A stretch of 64,000 nt of DNA from UBA2031 sp037189985. GTDB taxonomy: Bacteria > Pseudomonadota > Gammaproteobacteria > Pseudomonadales > Moraxellaceae. The position numbers were made by a program, and so were the translations under genes. Shown here piece after piece: positions 50,560 through 59,884 of the stretch. The stretch's first letter is position 1; each line of letters starts with the position of its first letter. The notes under the pieces are model-generated. The model worked only from the letters and a program-made list of their open reading frames with translations, did not search any database and was not told the origin of the DNA. Where the stretch lies: NCBI GenBank assembly GCA_037189985.1, contig JBBCJX010000011.1:62001-126000 (forward strand), in the 5' to 3' direction.

Positions 50560-52641
50560 TCAGGGCACGGGTGTCGTGGTCGCACCCGGCTCCTGTTCAA
50601 GCCGGGGCTGTCCCCCGTCCTGCAAGGACGGTGCCGGAGCGGGAGCCTGAGCTTCCGGAGCCGGTGCCGCCTTCGGCGGATGATAGCCCTGATAAATCGC
50701 CTCCACCCGCTCGGGGAGGCGCGAAACCTTGCCATTCTTGCTCACCGCCATGTCCAGCGTGCGCATGGCGTCGTACTGGCGCTGGCTCAGGGCAGCCGCG
50801 CCGTTGCCGTCGCGCAGCAGCGTGGGCTGCAGGAAAACCAGCAGGTTCTGCTTGGTCTTGCTGTCCTTGGTGGCGCGGAAAAGATAACCGAGAAGCGGGA
50901 TGTCGCCCAAGAGAGGAACCTTGCTGACTGTCCGCTTGTTGTCGTCCTGGATCAGGCCGCCAAGCACGATGGTCTGGCCGTCATCGGCCAGCACGGTGGT
51001 CTTGATGGAGCGCTTGCTGGTGATGAGGTCGGCGGAGTTGATGCCCGTGGTGGCAGGCTGTACCGCGGAAACTTCCTGCTCGATTTCAAGGCGGATGGTG
51101 CCGCCCTCGCCGATATGCGGGATCACCTTCAGCGTGATGCCCACGTCCTGACGCTCGATGGTCTGGAAAGGGTTGCTGGTCGTGGTGCTGGAACTGGTCG
51201 TGGTGCCTGTGATGAAAGGCACGTTCTGGCCAACCACGATCTTGGCTTCCTGGTTGTCCAGCGTCATCACACTGGGCGTGGACAGCAGGTTGGCATTGGT
51301 AACGGTGGAAAGCGCCTGGATCAGTGCACCGTAAAAGGCACGATCACCATTGGCATTGGTGCGGGTACGACCAAGACCGATGGAGGCGCCGTCACCGATA
51401 CCGGCAGCAGCAGGATTATCGGTAGCGATGGCCGTACCGAGTTGCACCAGACTGGCGCCTGCCGTTGAGAAATTGATGAGACCCACGCCTTTGGAAGGAT
51501 CGCCGGAAGCCCACTGCACACCCAACTGGTGGGCATTGTCGCCAGAGACCTCGACAATCGCTGCCTGGATCAGCACCTGTGAGCGACGCTGGTCGAGCTG
51601 GTCGATGACGCTGATCACTTCTTTCATGAGCGCAGGATCAGCACGTACGACCAGTGCATTCAGTGTCTCGTCGGCGATCAGGCTGACACCTCCCGCGCTG
51701 ATGGCGGTTGGTGACGAACTGCCCGACGCAGCATTGCTGGCCGCAGGAGGAACACGGTTGCCCTCATTGCTCACCAGACCGCGCAAGACCTCTGCCACCT
51801 GCTTGGCAGAAGCGTGCTTCAGTCGCACCACACGCACACCGCCCAGCCGTTCATTTGGCGTATCCAGCGTCGTCACCAATTCGCGCAGACGCTTGCGGCC
51901 CTGCTCATCGCCCTTGAGAAGAAGGCGGTTGGAGCGCGCGTCGGCCACCACGCGTACCCGGAAAAACTGGCGGCTGTCCTTGCTGGCGCCTGCCGTATTG
52001 CCCACGCCAGTGAGCGACTCCAGCATGGTGACGACATCGTCCACGCGGGCATCCTTGAGCGGGAAGACTTCGACATGGTCGCCATCAACCCCGTCCAGCT
52101 GGGCAATGATCTGGTTGAGGGCATCCACATTGTTCGCGCGATCAGACACCACCAGCGCATTGGCACTGGGAATGGCGGCAAGATGTGCAAACTGCGGCAT
52201 CATGGGACGCAGCACCGGCACAAGATCGGTGGCATTGGCATTCTCAAGCTGGATGACACGCGTCACCAGAACCTCGCCGCGTTGCGCCACATCCACATCC
52301 ACCGGCACCGCCATCTGCTTGGCGTTCACGTCCGGTACGATCTTGATCACGCTGCCACTGGGCACGGCGGCAAAACCGTTGACGCTGAGCACACTGAGGA
52401 AGAGGTCATAAAGCTGGTTGGCGTTGAGCTCCTTGCTGGAGATCACGGTGATGGTGCCTTTCACGCGCGGGTCCACCACAAAATTCCGGCCGGTGACTTC
52501 CGCCACCTCCGTCACCAGGGCAGAAATGTCGGCGTCCTTGAGGTTCACCTTCCAGGTACGGGGCTTGGCCGCATCCACCGGCAAAGAAAGCACGAGCAGG
52601 AGGCCGGCGAGCGCAAATGATTTGAAAAAGACAGCACGCAT
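50560..52641 (-). CDS. gspD: Type II secretion secretin GspD
   Basis: The outer-membrane channel of the type II secretion system. 693 residues; the start ATG at 52641 lies 4 bases after the gspC stop and begins a signal peptide (FALAGLLLVLSLPVDA). The periplasmic N0-N3 domains are visible as repeated KH-like units (for example GTITVISSKELNANQLYDLFLSVL, VVSDRANNVDALNQIIAQLD), and the C-terminal secretin domain shows VPLLGDIPLLGYLFR. The late tail after about 640 is proline and alanine rich. Confidence 0.96.
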   Translation of the reverse strand: MRAVFFKSFALAGLLLVLSLPVDAAKPRTWKVNLKDADISALVTEVAEVTGRNFVVDPRVKGTITVISSKELNANQLYDLFLSVLSVNGFAAVPSGSVIKIVPDVNAKQMAVPVDVDVAQRGEVLVTRVIQLENANATDLVPVLRPMMPQFAHLAAIPSANALVVSDRANNVDALNQIIAQLDGVDGDHVEVFPLKDARVDDVVTMLESLTGVGNTAGASKDSRQFFRVRVVADARSNRLLLKGDEQGRKRLRELVTTLDTPNERLGGVRVVRLKHASAKQVAEVLRGLVSNEGNRVPPAASNAASGSSSPTAISAGGVSLIADETLNALVVRADPALMKEVISVIDQLDQRRSQVLIQAAIVEVSGDNAHQLGVQWASGDPSKGVGLINFSTAGASLVQLGTAIATDNPAAAGIGDGASIGLGRTRTNANGDRAFYGALIQALSTVTNANLLSTPSVMTLDNQEAKIVVGQNVPFITGTTTSSSTTTSNPFQTIERQDVGITLKVIPHIGEGGTIRLEIEQEVSAVQPATTGINSADLITSKRSIKTTVLADDGQTIVLGGLIQDDNKRTVSKVPLLGDIPLLGYLFRATKDSKTKQNLLVFLQPTLLRDGNGAAALSQRQYDAMRTLDMAVSKNGKVSRLPERVEAIYQGYHPPKAAPAPEAQAPAPAPSLQDGGQPRLEQEPGATTTPVP

Positions 52642-52645
52642 ATTC

Positions 52646-53482
52646 TTAGAATTTCCGTTCAAGGGTCACCATCTGGCCACCGCGCTTGATTTCCACTTTC
52701 ACATTGCCACCCGACTGCAGGTCGGTCAGCACGTCACGATCACGACGGGGATCACCCAGGCGACGTCCGTTGATGCTGACAAGATGATCGCCAGGCTTGA
52801 GCCCTGCTGCACTGCGCAGGTATTCCGGCGTATCCGCCGTAATCTCGTAACCATCGGCGCCGGTCTTCAGCCCCATTTGCTGCACGAACTGCTCCGGCGC
52901 ACTCGCCATGGACTGGATCGCATTGTTCAGCAGGTCCCGCCAGTTATCGTTGCCTGTGGTAGGGGATGGTGTGGGAGTCGCCCCGAGCAGGCCGGTTTTT
53001 TCAAAGCGCAGGACCTCGCTGGCACCGCCACGCCGCAGCAGGATACGGTCATCATAAACCTCGGCCAGCGTGGCACCGCCCGGCAGGTTGTCATTGACGC
53101 GGTAAACCTTGGTGGGCGCAGCCGGATTATTGCGCTCGGCCACGATCGCACTGGAGCGCTCGGGATCATTGTTCACGAACACACCGGTCAACCTCAGTTG
53201 CAGGCTGGTGTCCGGAGCATTGGCTGCCTCACCCGTCGCCGTGGCTACCGGGGGCTGGCCGAAAAGGTCGAGGCTGGCCAGACGGGAGACATCGACTTCA
53301 GGCGCGGTACGGCGCTGGGGCAGATCCGGTACGGGCAGCCGGGCACCGTCATGGCCGGCCAGCAACCAGACCAGACCGGCAAGCACCCAGGCAATCCAGG
53401 CCGTGGCTGCCACACGCAGGACATGACCGGCCACTGTCGCCATGCGTCCATCTGCCATGCTGCCCAGTAACGTCAGATCCAC
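52646..53482 (-). CDS. gspC: Type II secretion protein GspC
   Basis: The inner-membrane component that links the assembly platform to GspD. One N-terminal transmembrane helix (AATAWIAWVLAGLVWLLAG), a homology region with SLQLRLTGVFVNNDPERSSAIVAER and a C-terminal PDZ domain (LKPGDHLVSINGRRLGDPRRD). 278 residues from the GTG at 53482, which has AGGCGGA upstream; another GTG 12 codons earlier and an ATG 8 codons later are possible. Confidence 0.92.
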   Translation of the reverse strand: MDLTLLGSMADGRMATVAGHVLRVAATAWIAWVLAGLVWLLAGHDGARLPVPDLPQRRTAPEVDVSRLASLDLFGQPPVATATGEAANAPDTSLQLRLTGVFVNNDPERSSAIVAERNNPAAPTKVYRVNDNLPGGATLAEVYDDRILLRRGGASEVLRFEKTGLLGATPTPSPTTGNDNWRDLLNNAIQSMASAPEQFVQQMGLKTGADGYEITADTPEYLRSAAGLKPGDHLVSINGRRLGDPRRDRDVLTDLQSGGNVKVEIKRGGQMVTLERKF

Positions 53483-53568
53483 GTTCCGCCTGCTCCCGAT
53501 TCCGCGCGATGATGCCACAGGCCGGCATCACTGCTGATGAAGATTTGTCGCATGAAGAAAACCACCCG

Positions 53569-54330
53569 TCACAGTGCCTGCCGGGCAGTGACGACCACGG
53601 CATCCGGGTCGGAACCACTGCCACGGTAGCCGGGCGAATAGCGCAGCAAACGCTCGCGCAACTGGGTTTCAAGCTGGCCGTCCGGCGTCAGCCTCACGGT
53701 GGCAAGCCCCAGGCTGCCCTGGGCTTCGTTCAAGGCCAGCACCAGCGTTTCGCCGTCCAGACGCACCGTCACCACAAGTGGCGGCAACGTTGCACCCTGC
53801 GCCTGCCCGTTCACGCTGTACTGCATGGGACCGCCACTCCAGTACAACTGCCCCCCTGCTGCCAACCAGGCACCCTGACCATAGCCGGCACGTGCCAGCA
53901 CGAGATTTTCTGCCCGCACGGCGCCCGGCAGGCTCCAGCCCGAGGGCAGCATCTGCTGCACCATGGCCACCGGAATCTCGCCCTGCATGCCATCCAGTTT
54001 CCAGCGGCCCAGCCCCAACTCCAGCACACCATCCAGTTGCAGCGCCCCCTGGGCATGCAGCAACGCCACCAGCCTGCCAGTCAGCAATTTTGCAGGTTGC
54101 ACACGCCAATCAACGAAAGCGTTGTTGGCGCCCTGCACCATCGCAGCCTGGCCCTGCCAGACGGTGCCACCCCATGCACTCACCTGCACCGGCAGGGACG
54201 CAGGCAAGGCCTTCTGCAAAAAAGCAGCAGGCGCGCGCGCCGCCAGAGCCAGTACCAGCAGGAAAAAGCCCAGGATCAGATAGGGAAACAGCGCAAGAGA
54301 CGCATCCTCGCGCCGTACAGCGTCGGTCAT
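53569..54330 (-). CDS. gspN: Type II secretion protein GspN
   Basis: 253 residues. One N-terminal transmembrane helix (LFPYLILGFFLLVLALAARAPA) and a periplasmic beta-rich domain with VQVSAWGGTVWQGQAAM and WKLDGMQGEIPVAMVQQMLPSGW, features of the GspN family. The gspN-gspC-gspD order is known from Acinetobacter and relatives. An optional component whose role in secretion is poorly defined. Confidence 0.85.
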   Translation of the reverse strand: MTDAVRREDASLALFPYLILGFFLLVLALAARAPAAFLQKALPASLPVQVSAWGGTVWQGQAAMVQGANNAFVDWRVQPAKLLTGRLVALLHAQGALQLDGVLELGLGRWKLDGMQGEIPVAMVQQMLPSGWSLPGAVRAENLVLARAGYGQGAWLAAGGQLYWSGGPMQYSVNGQAQGATLPPLVVTVRLDGETLVLALNEAQGSLGLATVRLTPDGQLETQLRERLLRYSPGYRGSGSDPDAVVVTARQAL

Positions 54331-54406
54331 CAGGGCCTCAGAACAGTGAAGAAGGACACAATGTCCGCAGGAGTTCTTGTTATGCAGGGTCAGGCAAAAA
54401 AATGAC

Positions 54407-54433
54407 TTGCCACAGGCTGGCGTTCTTTATAAT
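54407..54433 (+). promoter_or_regulatory. Probable promoter of the DUF481 gene
   Basis: A perfect -10 TATAAT (54428-54433) with TTGCCA (54407-54412) 15 bases before it, slightly short spacing. About 94 bases before the start codon. Confidence 0.55.
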
Positions 54434-54526
54434 GCGGGCGGTCTAAAAAGGCGAGCCCGGTTCCACTGCGGCACGCGCACTCCACCCGCGCTTACTGCCT
54501 GCGCATACCAAGGAGAACACCTGCTC

Positions 54527-55276
54527 ATGACATCGCCGCGTCTTGCCCTCTGCCTCGTCCTCGCCCTGCCTGCCAGTGCGCTTGCTTTCGAGAGCATCGA
54601 GTCCGACTCCATCAACCCCCGTGAACAGGGGGCCAGCGGCAACCTGCGTGCAGCGCTGGATGGCCGCAGCGGCAACACCAAGCGCTCCGATTACACCGTG
54701 GGCGGACGCGTGGACTACCGCTCGCGTGAAACCGACATGTTCGTGCTGGTGGAGCACAGCCGCGCCAAGGACCCGAACAACCAGGAGATCGAGAACAACA
54801 GCTGGGCACACGCCCACTATCGCGACGAATTCAAGCGTGGCCTGGCCGCAGAAGCTTTCGTGGATGGCCTGAAAGATGACTTCCGTCTTCTGGACTCCCG
54901 CCTGCAACTGGGTGCCGGCGTACGTTTCACGCTCAACCACGAGCCGGATGTGCGTTCCGTGAACGTGGGTATCGGCGTGCTGCATGAATGGGAAGACCAG
55001 GCCGGCCTGGATGACCACTACTGGCGCCTTAACAGCTACTTTGCCTACAAGCGCCAGATCAATCCGCAGGTACGCGGCCTCTTCAACCTTTACTACCAGC
55101 CTAGCCTGGAAGAAGGCCGTGACTACCTCATCACCACGGAAGTGGCGGCACTGGTCAAGCTGGCCACCAGCCTGGACCTCAAGCTCGGCGTGAAATACGA
55201 ATACGACGGCGATGCACCGGCCGGCCTGAAATCGGACGACACCCGCTACGTGACAGCCATCACCTACAAATTCTGA
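54527..55276 (+). CDS. DUF481-family outer-membrane protein
   Basis: 249 residues with a signal peptide (LALCLVLALPASALA). The mature part shows repeated amphipathic strands (DYTVGGRVDYRSRETDMFVLVEHSR, KLGVKYEYDGDAPAGLKSDDTRYVTAITYKF) and ends in a C-terminal phenylalanine, the hallmark of an outer-membrane beta barrel. DUF481 (YdiY-like) proteins are salt- or acid-associated in some bacteria, but function is unproven. AGGAG lies 11 bases before the start. Confidence 0.85.
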   Translation: MTSPRLALCLVLALPASALAFESIESDSINPREQGASGNLRAALDGRSGNTKRSDYTVGGRVDYRSRETDMFVLVEHSRAKDPNNQEIENNSWAHAHYRDEFKRGLAAEAFVDGLKDDFRLLDSRLQLGAGVRFTLNHEPDVRSVNVGIGVLHEWEDQAGLDDHYWRLNSYFAYKRQINPQVRGLFNLYYQPSLEEGRDYLITTEVAALVKLATSLDLKLGVKYEYDGDAPAGLKSDDTRYVTAITYKF

Positions 55277-55317
55277 AGCCTGTTCCACAGGACGGGACTC
55301 TCAGGCTGATGGCCGCC

Positions 55318-55352
55318 CATGAAAAAGCCGCTCGATGAGCGGCTTTTTCATG
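55318..55352. terminator. Strong bidirectional terminator
   Basis: A perfect 16-base-pair stem (CATGAAAAAGCCGCTC and its complement) with loop GAT; shared by the convergent DUF481 and H-NS genes. Confidence 0.94.
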
Positions 55353-55375
55353 TTCAGCAGAAGCGCAAGAAATAC

Positions 55376-55711
55376 TTACTTGATCAGGAAGTTTTCCAGC
55401 TTGCCGCCATTGTCCAGCACTTCCTGCAACCAGCGCGGACGCTTGCCACGACCGGTCCAGGTCTGGGTGTGGTCCTTGGGGTTGCGGTACTTGTCAGCCA
55501 CCGGCTTCTTGGCCGCTGCTGCCTTCTTGGTCTTGCCGGCACGCAGGCCCAGCAGTTCTTCAACGCTATAGCCAGTGGCAGCGGCGATCTTTTCGATCTC
55601 GGCCTTGGCACTCACCAGCGCATCGGAGCGCTTCTTTTCTATAAGGTCAGCAGCCTTTTCGATCAGGTCTTCCAGCTCGGCAACGGACAGGCTATCAAGG
55701 TTAATGCTCAT
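55376..55711 (-). CDS. H-NS-family nucleoid-associated protein
   Basis: 111 residues from the ATG at 55711, which has GAGGA 6 bases upstream. An N-terminal coiled-coil oligomerisation region (VAELEDLIEKAADLIEKKRSDAL), a lysine/alanine linker and the C-terminal DNA-binding motif YRNPKDHTQTWTGRGKRPRW. It is expected to silence AT-rich, often acquired DNA. This is the H-NS type rather than the MvaT type found in Pseudomonas, a useful clue to lineage. Confidence 0.94.
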   Translation of the reverse strand: MSINLDSLSVAELEDLIEKAADLIEKKRSDALVSAKAEIEKIAAATGYSVEELLGLRAGKTKKAAAAKKPVADKYRNPKDHTQTWTGRGKRPRWLQEVLDNGGKLENFLIK

Positions 55712-55912
55712 GCTTTCCTCGGGTATCACTAATGAAATGAACGCTTTTTGATCACGCAACGAAGGCCGGCACTCTAAGGCAGGGCGCCGGGGCAGGCAAT
55801 AAAAAACCAACTTCTTTTCAAACAGGCCGGAAGGCAAAGTAAATCCCCGTCGACTGCCGTCCATCCCGATCTCAATGCAGATGGCCGCCATTTCCCTACC
55901 CGCAGGTTTTCC

Positions 55913-57106
55913 GTGACACAGCTCCATTCCCGTACTGGCGCTCTCGGCAGTCGCCAAGCTGCTTTTCTCCTCTTTGCCCTGGTCATGGTGGCCCTGAACC
56001 TGCGTCCAGCCCTCTCCAGCCTCGCCCCCGTCCTGAAAGCGGTGCAGGCCGACCTCGGCCTCTCCGGTACCATGGCCGGCCTGCTGACCACCCTGCCCGT
56101 GCTTTGCCTCGGCCTCTTCGGGCCGCTGGGGCCCCGGCTGGCGCAACGTTTCGGCAGTGAAAAAGTGGTGTGGGGCATCCTGATGCTGATGGCGGCCGGC
56201 ATCCTGCTGCGCTCCGGTGCCGGCATTCCCGGACTCTTCACCGGGACGCTGGTCGCCGGAGCCTGCATCGGCATCATCAATGTGCTGCTGCCCGGCATCG
56301 TGAAGCGGGATTTCCCGGGCCATGCCGATCTCATGACAGGCGTATACACCATGGCACTCTGCCTGGGGGCGGCCCTTGCCGCTGGCGCTACGGTGCCCTT
56401 GCAGGCGGCCAGCGACAGCTGGCGCATCGCTCTCGCCGCATGGGCCCTGCCGGCAGTACTGGCAGCCATCCTGTGGTGGCCCATCCAGCGCCATTCCCCC
56501 CCGCTGGCCGTCTCTCGCACAGGTAGCAGTTGCCTGCTGAAAGACCGGCTGGCCTGGCAGGTCACGCTCTATATGGGCCTGCAATCATCACTGGCCTACT
56601 GCGTCTTCGGCTGGTTGCCCGCGATCCTGCAGGATCGCGGGCTCACACCCCTGGAGTCCGGCTTCAGCCTCTCGCTCTCCGTGATGGTGCAGCTCGTGAC
56701 GGCGCTGGGTGCTCCCTGGTTTGCCCGTCGCCACCGCGACCAGCGCCCCACCATCATGCTCATGCTGAGCCTGACACTGAGTGGTCTGCTGGGCTGCCTG
56801 TACGCCCCGACCGACACGCTCTGGCTGTGGACCATCCTGCTGGGGCTGGGACAGGGCGGCACCTTCAGCATGGCACTCAGCCTCATCGTGCTGCGCACAC
56901 GCGACGCGGCCACGGCAGCGCGACTCTCCGGCATGTCGCAAGGCATCGGCTACAGCCTCGCCGCCCTTGGCCCATTGCTGGTGGGCGTGCTGCATGAAGT
57001 CACCGGCAACTGGCAGTCGCTGGGCATTCTCTTTTCACTGATCGTGCTGGGCACTGCGCTCGCGGCCTTCTCGGCCGGACGACAGGGCCACGTGCTGTCT
57101 TCCTGA
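55913..57106 (+). CDS. CynX/NimT-family MFS transporter
   Basis: 397 residues, twelve transmembrane segments, GTG start. FALVMVALNLRPALSSLAPVLKAVQADLGLSG is the hallmark of the CynX (cyanate) / YeaN-NimT (2-nitroimidazole) branch. No cyanase gene is nearby, so the substrate is open; efflux of a small organic compound is likely. It precedes a DUF3861 gene by 31 bases. Confidence 0.9.
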   Translation: MTQLHSRTGALGSRQAAFLLFALVMVALNLRPALSSLAPVLKAVQADLGLSGTMAGLLTTLPVLCLGLFGPLGPRLAQRFGSEKVVWGILMLMAAGILLRSGAGIPGLFTGTLVAGACIGIINVLLPGIVKRDFPGHADLMTGVYTMALCLGAALAAGATVPLQAASDSWRIALAAWALPAVLAAILWWPIQRHSPPLAVSRTGSSCLLKDRLAWQVTLYMGLQSSLAYCVFGWLPAILQDRGLTPLESGFSLSLSVMVQLVTALGAPWFARRHRDQRPTIMLMLSLTLSGLLGCLYAPTDTLWLWTILLGLGQGGTFSMALSLIVLRTRDAATAARLSGMSQGIGYSLAALGPLLVGVLHEVTGNWQSLGILFSLIVLGTALAAFSAGRQGHVLSS

Positions 57107-57137
57107 TCCTCAACACCACGCGACGGAATCCATCTCC

Positions 57138-57437
57138 ATGAAAGAACATCGCTATCGCATCACACTGGAGCACCTGGCCGGCAAGAAGCCCGACGACAAC
57201 CTGCACGCGCCTCTGCAATTCGAGTGTGGCAATCACGATGATGTTTTTGCGATCATTGCCCGCCTTCAGGAAGCCGCGCTTTTCGACAAGGAAGAAAGCG
57301 CCGCTTTCGCCCTGGGCCTCAAGCTCTTCAGTGAAGTGATGCTGCACCACCGCGATCACGCACTGTTCGAGCCCCTGAAAGAATCCTTTGGCACCTTCAT
57401 GAAAGGGCTGAAAGCCGCCAGCGCCCCAAAGGCCTGA
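57138..57437 (+). CDS. DUF3861-family protein
   Basis: 99 residues, soluble. HRYRITLEHLAGK and NHDDVFAIIARLQEAALFDKEESAAFALGLKLFSEVMLHHRDHALFEPL match the conserved DUF3861 pattern. Function unknown. It lies between the CynX-like and symporter-like genes and is probably co-transcribed with both. Confidence 0.85.
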   Translation: MKEHRYRITLEHLAGKKPDDNLHAPLQFECGNHDDVFAIIARLQEAALFDKEESAAFALGLKLFSEVMLHHRDHALFEPLKESFGTFMKGLKAASAPKA

Positions 57438-57462
57438 AAAATACTGCTGCCGTGAGACATTG

Positions 57463-58455
57463 ATGAACGCCCTCAAGCCCCTGCTCAACGACTGGTTCAT
57501 GCGTGGCATGATCCTCGCCGTGGTCATTGCCTCGTTTTTCCCGGAGCTCGGCAAAAGCGGCGGCCTGTTGCATATCGACGCGCTGACGGATTACGGCATT
57601 GCCTTGGTGTTCTTCCTGCACGGCATGGGCATTCCCAGCGAGCAGATGCGGGCCGGCCTGAAAAACTGGCGGCTGCACGCGGTGGTGCAAGCCTTCACTT
57701 TCATCGTGTTCCCGCTGCTGTTCCTGGTTTTCAATTTCACACTGGGAGCCCTGCTGCCTCCCATGCTGCTGCTGGGCTTTTTCTACCTCAGCGTGCTGCC
57801 CTCCACGATTTCTTCCTCCGTGGCCACCACCGCCATGGCGCGCGGCAACGTGCCCGCCGCCATCTTCAATGCCACGCTCTCCAGCCTGCTCGGCATCGTG
57901 CTGACCCCGCTCCTGGTCAGCCTCATGGTCGCCACCACGGGTGGCAGCCTGGCCTTCGGCGATGCCGTGATCAAGATCGCCACGCTGCTGCTCCTGCCCT
58001 TCGTGCTGGGCCAGTTGCTTCATCCCTGGCTCGGCGCCTGGTTTGCGCGCTACAAGAAATACACCTCGATCTTCGACAAGGCCGTGATCCTGATGCTCGT
58101 GCTGTCTTCGTTCAGTGACTCGGTGGATGCCGGCCTGTGGACCAATTACGGCGTCAGCATTCTCTTCATCACGCTGGCCGGCGCTGCGCTTTTCCTGGTC
58201 ATCGTGCTGTGGCTCACCACCCAGGCCGCCCGCCGCCTGAAATTCAGCACGGAAGATGAAATCACCGCCGTGTTCTGTGGCTCCAAGAAGACCATGGCCG
58301 CCGGCGTGCCCATGGCCAAGGTGCTGTTCGGTGCGCATCCGGGCCTCGGGCTCATCGTGCTGCCCATCATGTTCTATCACCAGATCCAGCTCGTGGTGTG
58401 CTCGGCCATGGCCCAGCGCTATGCGAAGCGGCTCGAGTCCGGAGCCCCCGAGTAA
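57463..58455 (+). CDS. Bile acid:sodium symporter-like (YfeH-type) carrier
   Basis: 330 residues with about ten transmembrane segments of the BART superfamily. LTDYGIALVFFLHGMGI and LPSTISSSVATTAMARGNVPAAIFNATLSSLLGI, then FCGSKKTMAAGVPMAKVLF, are landmarks of the SBF-like/YfeH group. The substrate is unknown. An ATG at 57463 was preferred over the TTG just before it. Confidence 0.9.
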   Translation: MNALKPLLNDWFMRGMILAVVIASFFPELGKSGGLLHIDALTDYGIALVFFLHGMGIPSEQMRAGLKNWRLHAVVQAFTFIVFPLLFLVFNFTLGALLPPMLLLGFFYLSVLPSTISSSVATTAMARGNVPAAIFNATLSSLLGIVLTPLLVSLMVATTGGSLAFGDAVIKIATLLLLPFVLGQLLHPWLGAWFARYKKYTSIFDKAVILMLVLSSFSDSVDAGLWTNYGVSILFITLAGAALFLVIVLWLTTQAARRLKFSTEDEITAVFCGSKKTMAAGVPMAKVLFGAHPGLGLIVLPIMFYHQIQLVVCSAMAQRYAKRLESGAPE

Positions 58456-58492
58456 GGGCAGCCCGGTCACAGGGGCGGCTCCCGTCCGCCCT

Positions 58493-58510
58493 TTCGACCG
58501 CCCGGTCGAA
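58493..58510. promoter_or_regulatory. TetR-type operator-like palindrome
   Basis: TTCGACCG-CC-CGGTCGAA is a perfect 18-base palindrome of the CGACCG..CGGTCG class often bound by TetR-family regulators. It lies 88 bases before the MpaB-family gene. Confidence 0.6.
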
Positions 58511-58534
58511 TCAGTCACATCCGACGAGACTTGT

Positions 58535-58557
58535 GCATTGAATGCGAGTCCGCATTC
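58535..58557. promoter_or_regulatory. Overlapping palindromes upstream of the MpaB-family gene
   Basis: GCATT-G-AATGC (58535-58545) overlaps GAATGCG/CGCATTC with a 4-base loop (58540-58546 and 58551-58557). This is a second potential regulator site, 41 bases before the start codon. Confidence 0.5.
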
Positions 58558-58597
58558 GCATTAGCGTCCCGGAACGCCAGTTCCGGAGCACGTCCGC

Positions 58598-59884
58598 ATG
58601 ACCGCCGCCCTTGCCAGCACCACCACCCGCCGCCCCGTTCCCGGCCGCGTGCCCCCTTTCCCGGAAAGCGGCATCCCGCCCTTCATCTACAGCGTGCTGC
58701 CCCCGGTGGCACCGAAATGGCTGCTGGGCCCCGTACTCAAGCGCACCCTCGGCCTCGACAAGGCACTCTGGCAGGAAATGGTGGACGGCCTCTGGGAAGG
58801 CGACGAGCCCATGGACCGGCTGATCGACTGGATGTTCGAGTTCGGCCCCCGCCCCGCCAAGCTGATGTTCGACCAAGCCCTGGACCACGGCATCAAGACC
58901 GTGAAAGACGCCCCCGCCCCGCTGCGCGAATTCTTCGCCCTGATTGACACCCTTCCCGCCTGGGTCGACATGGAGGAAGTGGACCGTGGCACCCGCGTCA
59001 TGCACGCCTGCGCCGAAACCGTGCCCTATGTCGGCCGCGACCTCGCCCTCATGGGCGGCTACCTGCTCTCCGGCTTCAACGAACCCTTGGTGATGACCGG
59101 CGCGCTCAACAAAGGCGCCGGCCGCCGCTTCGCCGAGACCTTTTCCTGGGGCATGGACATCTGGACCGTGGGCGGCATGGAGCGCTTCGGCGTCGGCTTT
59201 CGCGGCACGATACGCGTGCGCATGATCCACGGCCTCGTGCGGCGCAACCTGCAACGCAAAAGCGAGTGGGACCACGAGCGACTCGCCGTGCCCATCAACC
59301 AGACCGACATGATGGCCACGGTCTACTCCACCGTCGCCTTCATCATGGGCTCCCGCGTGCTGGGCGTGCCCGTGACACCCCGCGAATTCGACGCCGCCAT
59401 GCATCACACGCGCTACACCGGCTGGCTGCTCGGCGTGAAACGCGAGTGGCTCACCGAATCTTCCGGTGAAGCCATGAAGCTCCTGCTGCACGCCAGCGCC
59501 ACGCAACCCCGTGGCGAGGAAACCAGCCGCATCATGGCCCAATCCCTCGCCGACGAACCCCTCACCCGCCACTATCCCCGCTTCCAGGACCTGCGCCGCC
59601 GCATCGACCACTCGCTGCACCTCAGCATCAGCCGCGCCTACCTCAGCAAGCGCACGCTGGAACAACTCGGCCTCCCCGCCAACCACCTGCCCTGGTATCC
59701 CGCCCTGACCATCGCCCCCCGCTTCGCCTGGCAACTCGCCCACCGCCTGCTCCCCGGCGGCTACGAACGCCTGGTGCGCCGCGGCGAGAAAAAACAGCGA
59801 CGCATGCTGAAGATGTTCCATGAAGGCGCGCAAAGCGCGATGGGAATATTGAAGCCGGATGAGGGGCATCCGGCACATATTTGA
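58598..59884 (+). CDS. Oxygenase MpaB family (DUF2236) protein
   Basis: 428 residues. The DUF2236 core, shared with latex-clearing protein and MpaB heme oxygenases, runs from about 100 to 320: VMHACAETVPYVGRDLALMGGYLLSGFNEPLV, TFSWGMDIWTVGGMERFG, and RVRMIHGLVRRNL, which carries the candidate heme-ligand histidine. No signal peptide is seen. The reaction is unknown; relatives cleave carbon-carbon double bonds. Palindromes upstream suggest regulation, but no regulator gene is adjacent. Confidence 0.87.
   Translation: MTAALASTTTRRPVPGRVPPFPESGIPPFIYSVLPPVAPKWLLGPVLKRTLGLDKALWQEMVDGLWEGDEPMDRLIDWMFEFGPRPAKLMFDQALDHGIKTVKDAPAPLREFFALIDTLPAWVDMEEVDRGTRVMHACAETVPYVGRDLALMGGYLLSGFNEPLVMTGALNKGAGRRFAETFSWGMDIWTVGGMERFGVGFRGTIRVRMIHGLVRRNLQRKSEWDHERLAVPINQTDMMATVYSTVAFIMGSRVLGVPVTPREFDAAMHHTRYTGWLLGVKREWLTESSGEAMKLLLHASATQPRGEETSRIMAQSLADEPLTRHYPRFQDLRRRIDHSLHLSISRAYLSKRTLEQLGLPANHLPWYPALTIAPRFAWQLAHRLLPGGYERLVRRGEKKQRRMLKMFHEGAQSAMGILKPDEGHPAHI

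Noticed and set aside
50503..52411. Large plus-strand open frames opposite gspD
   Set aside because: They are antisense to a secretin gene with clear domains and show only low-complexity shadow composition.
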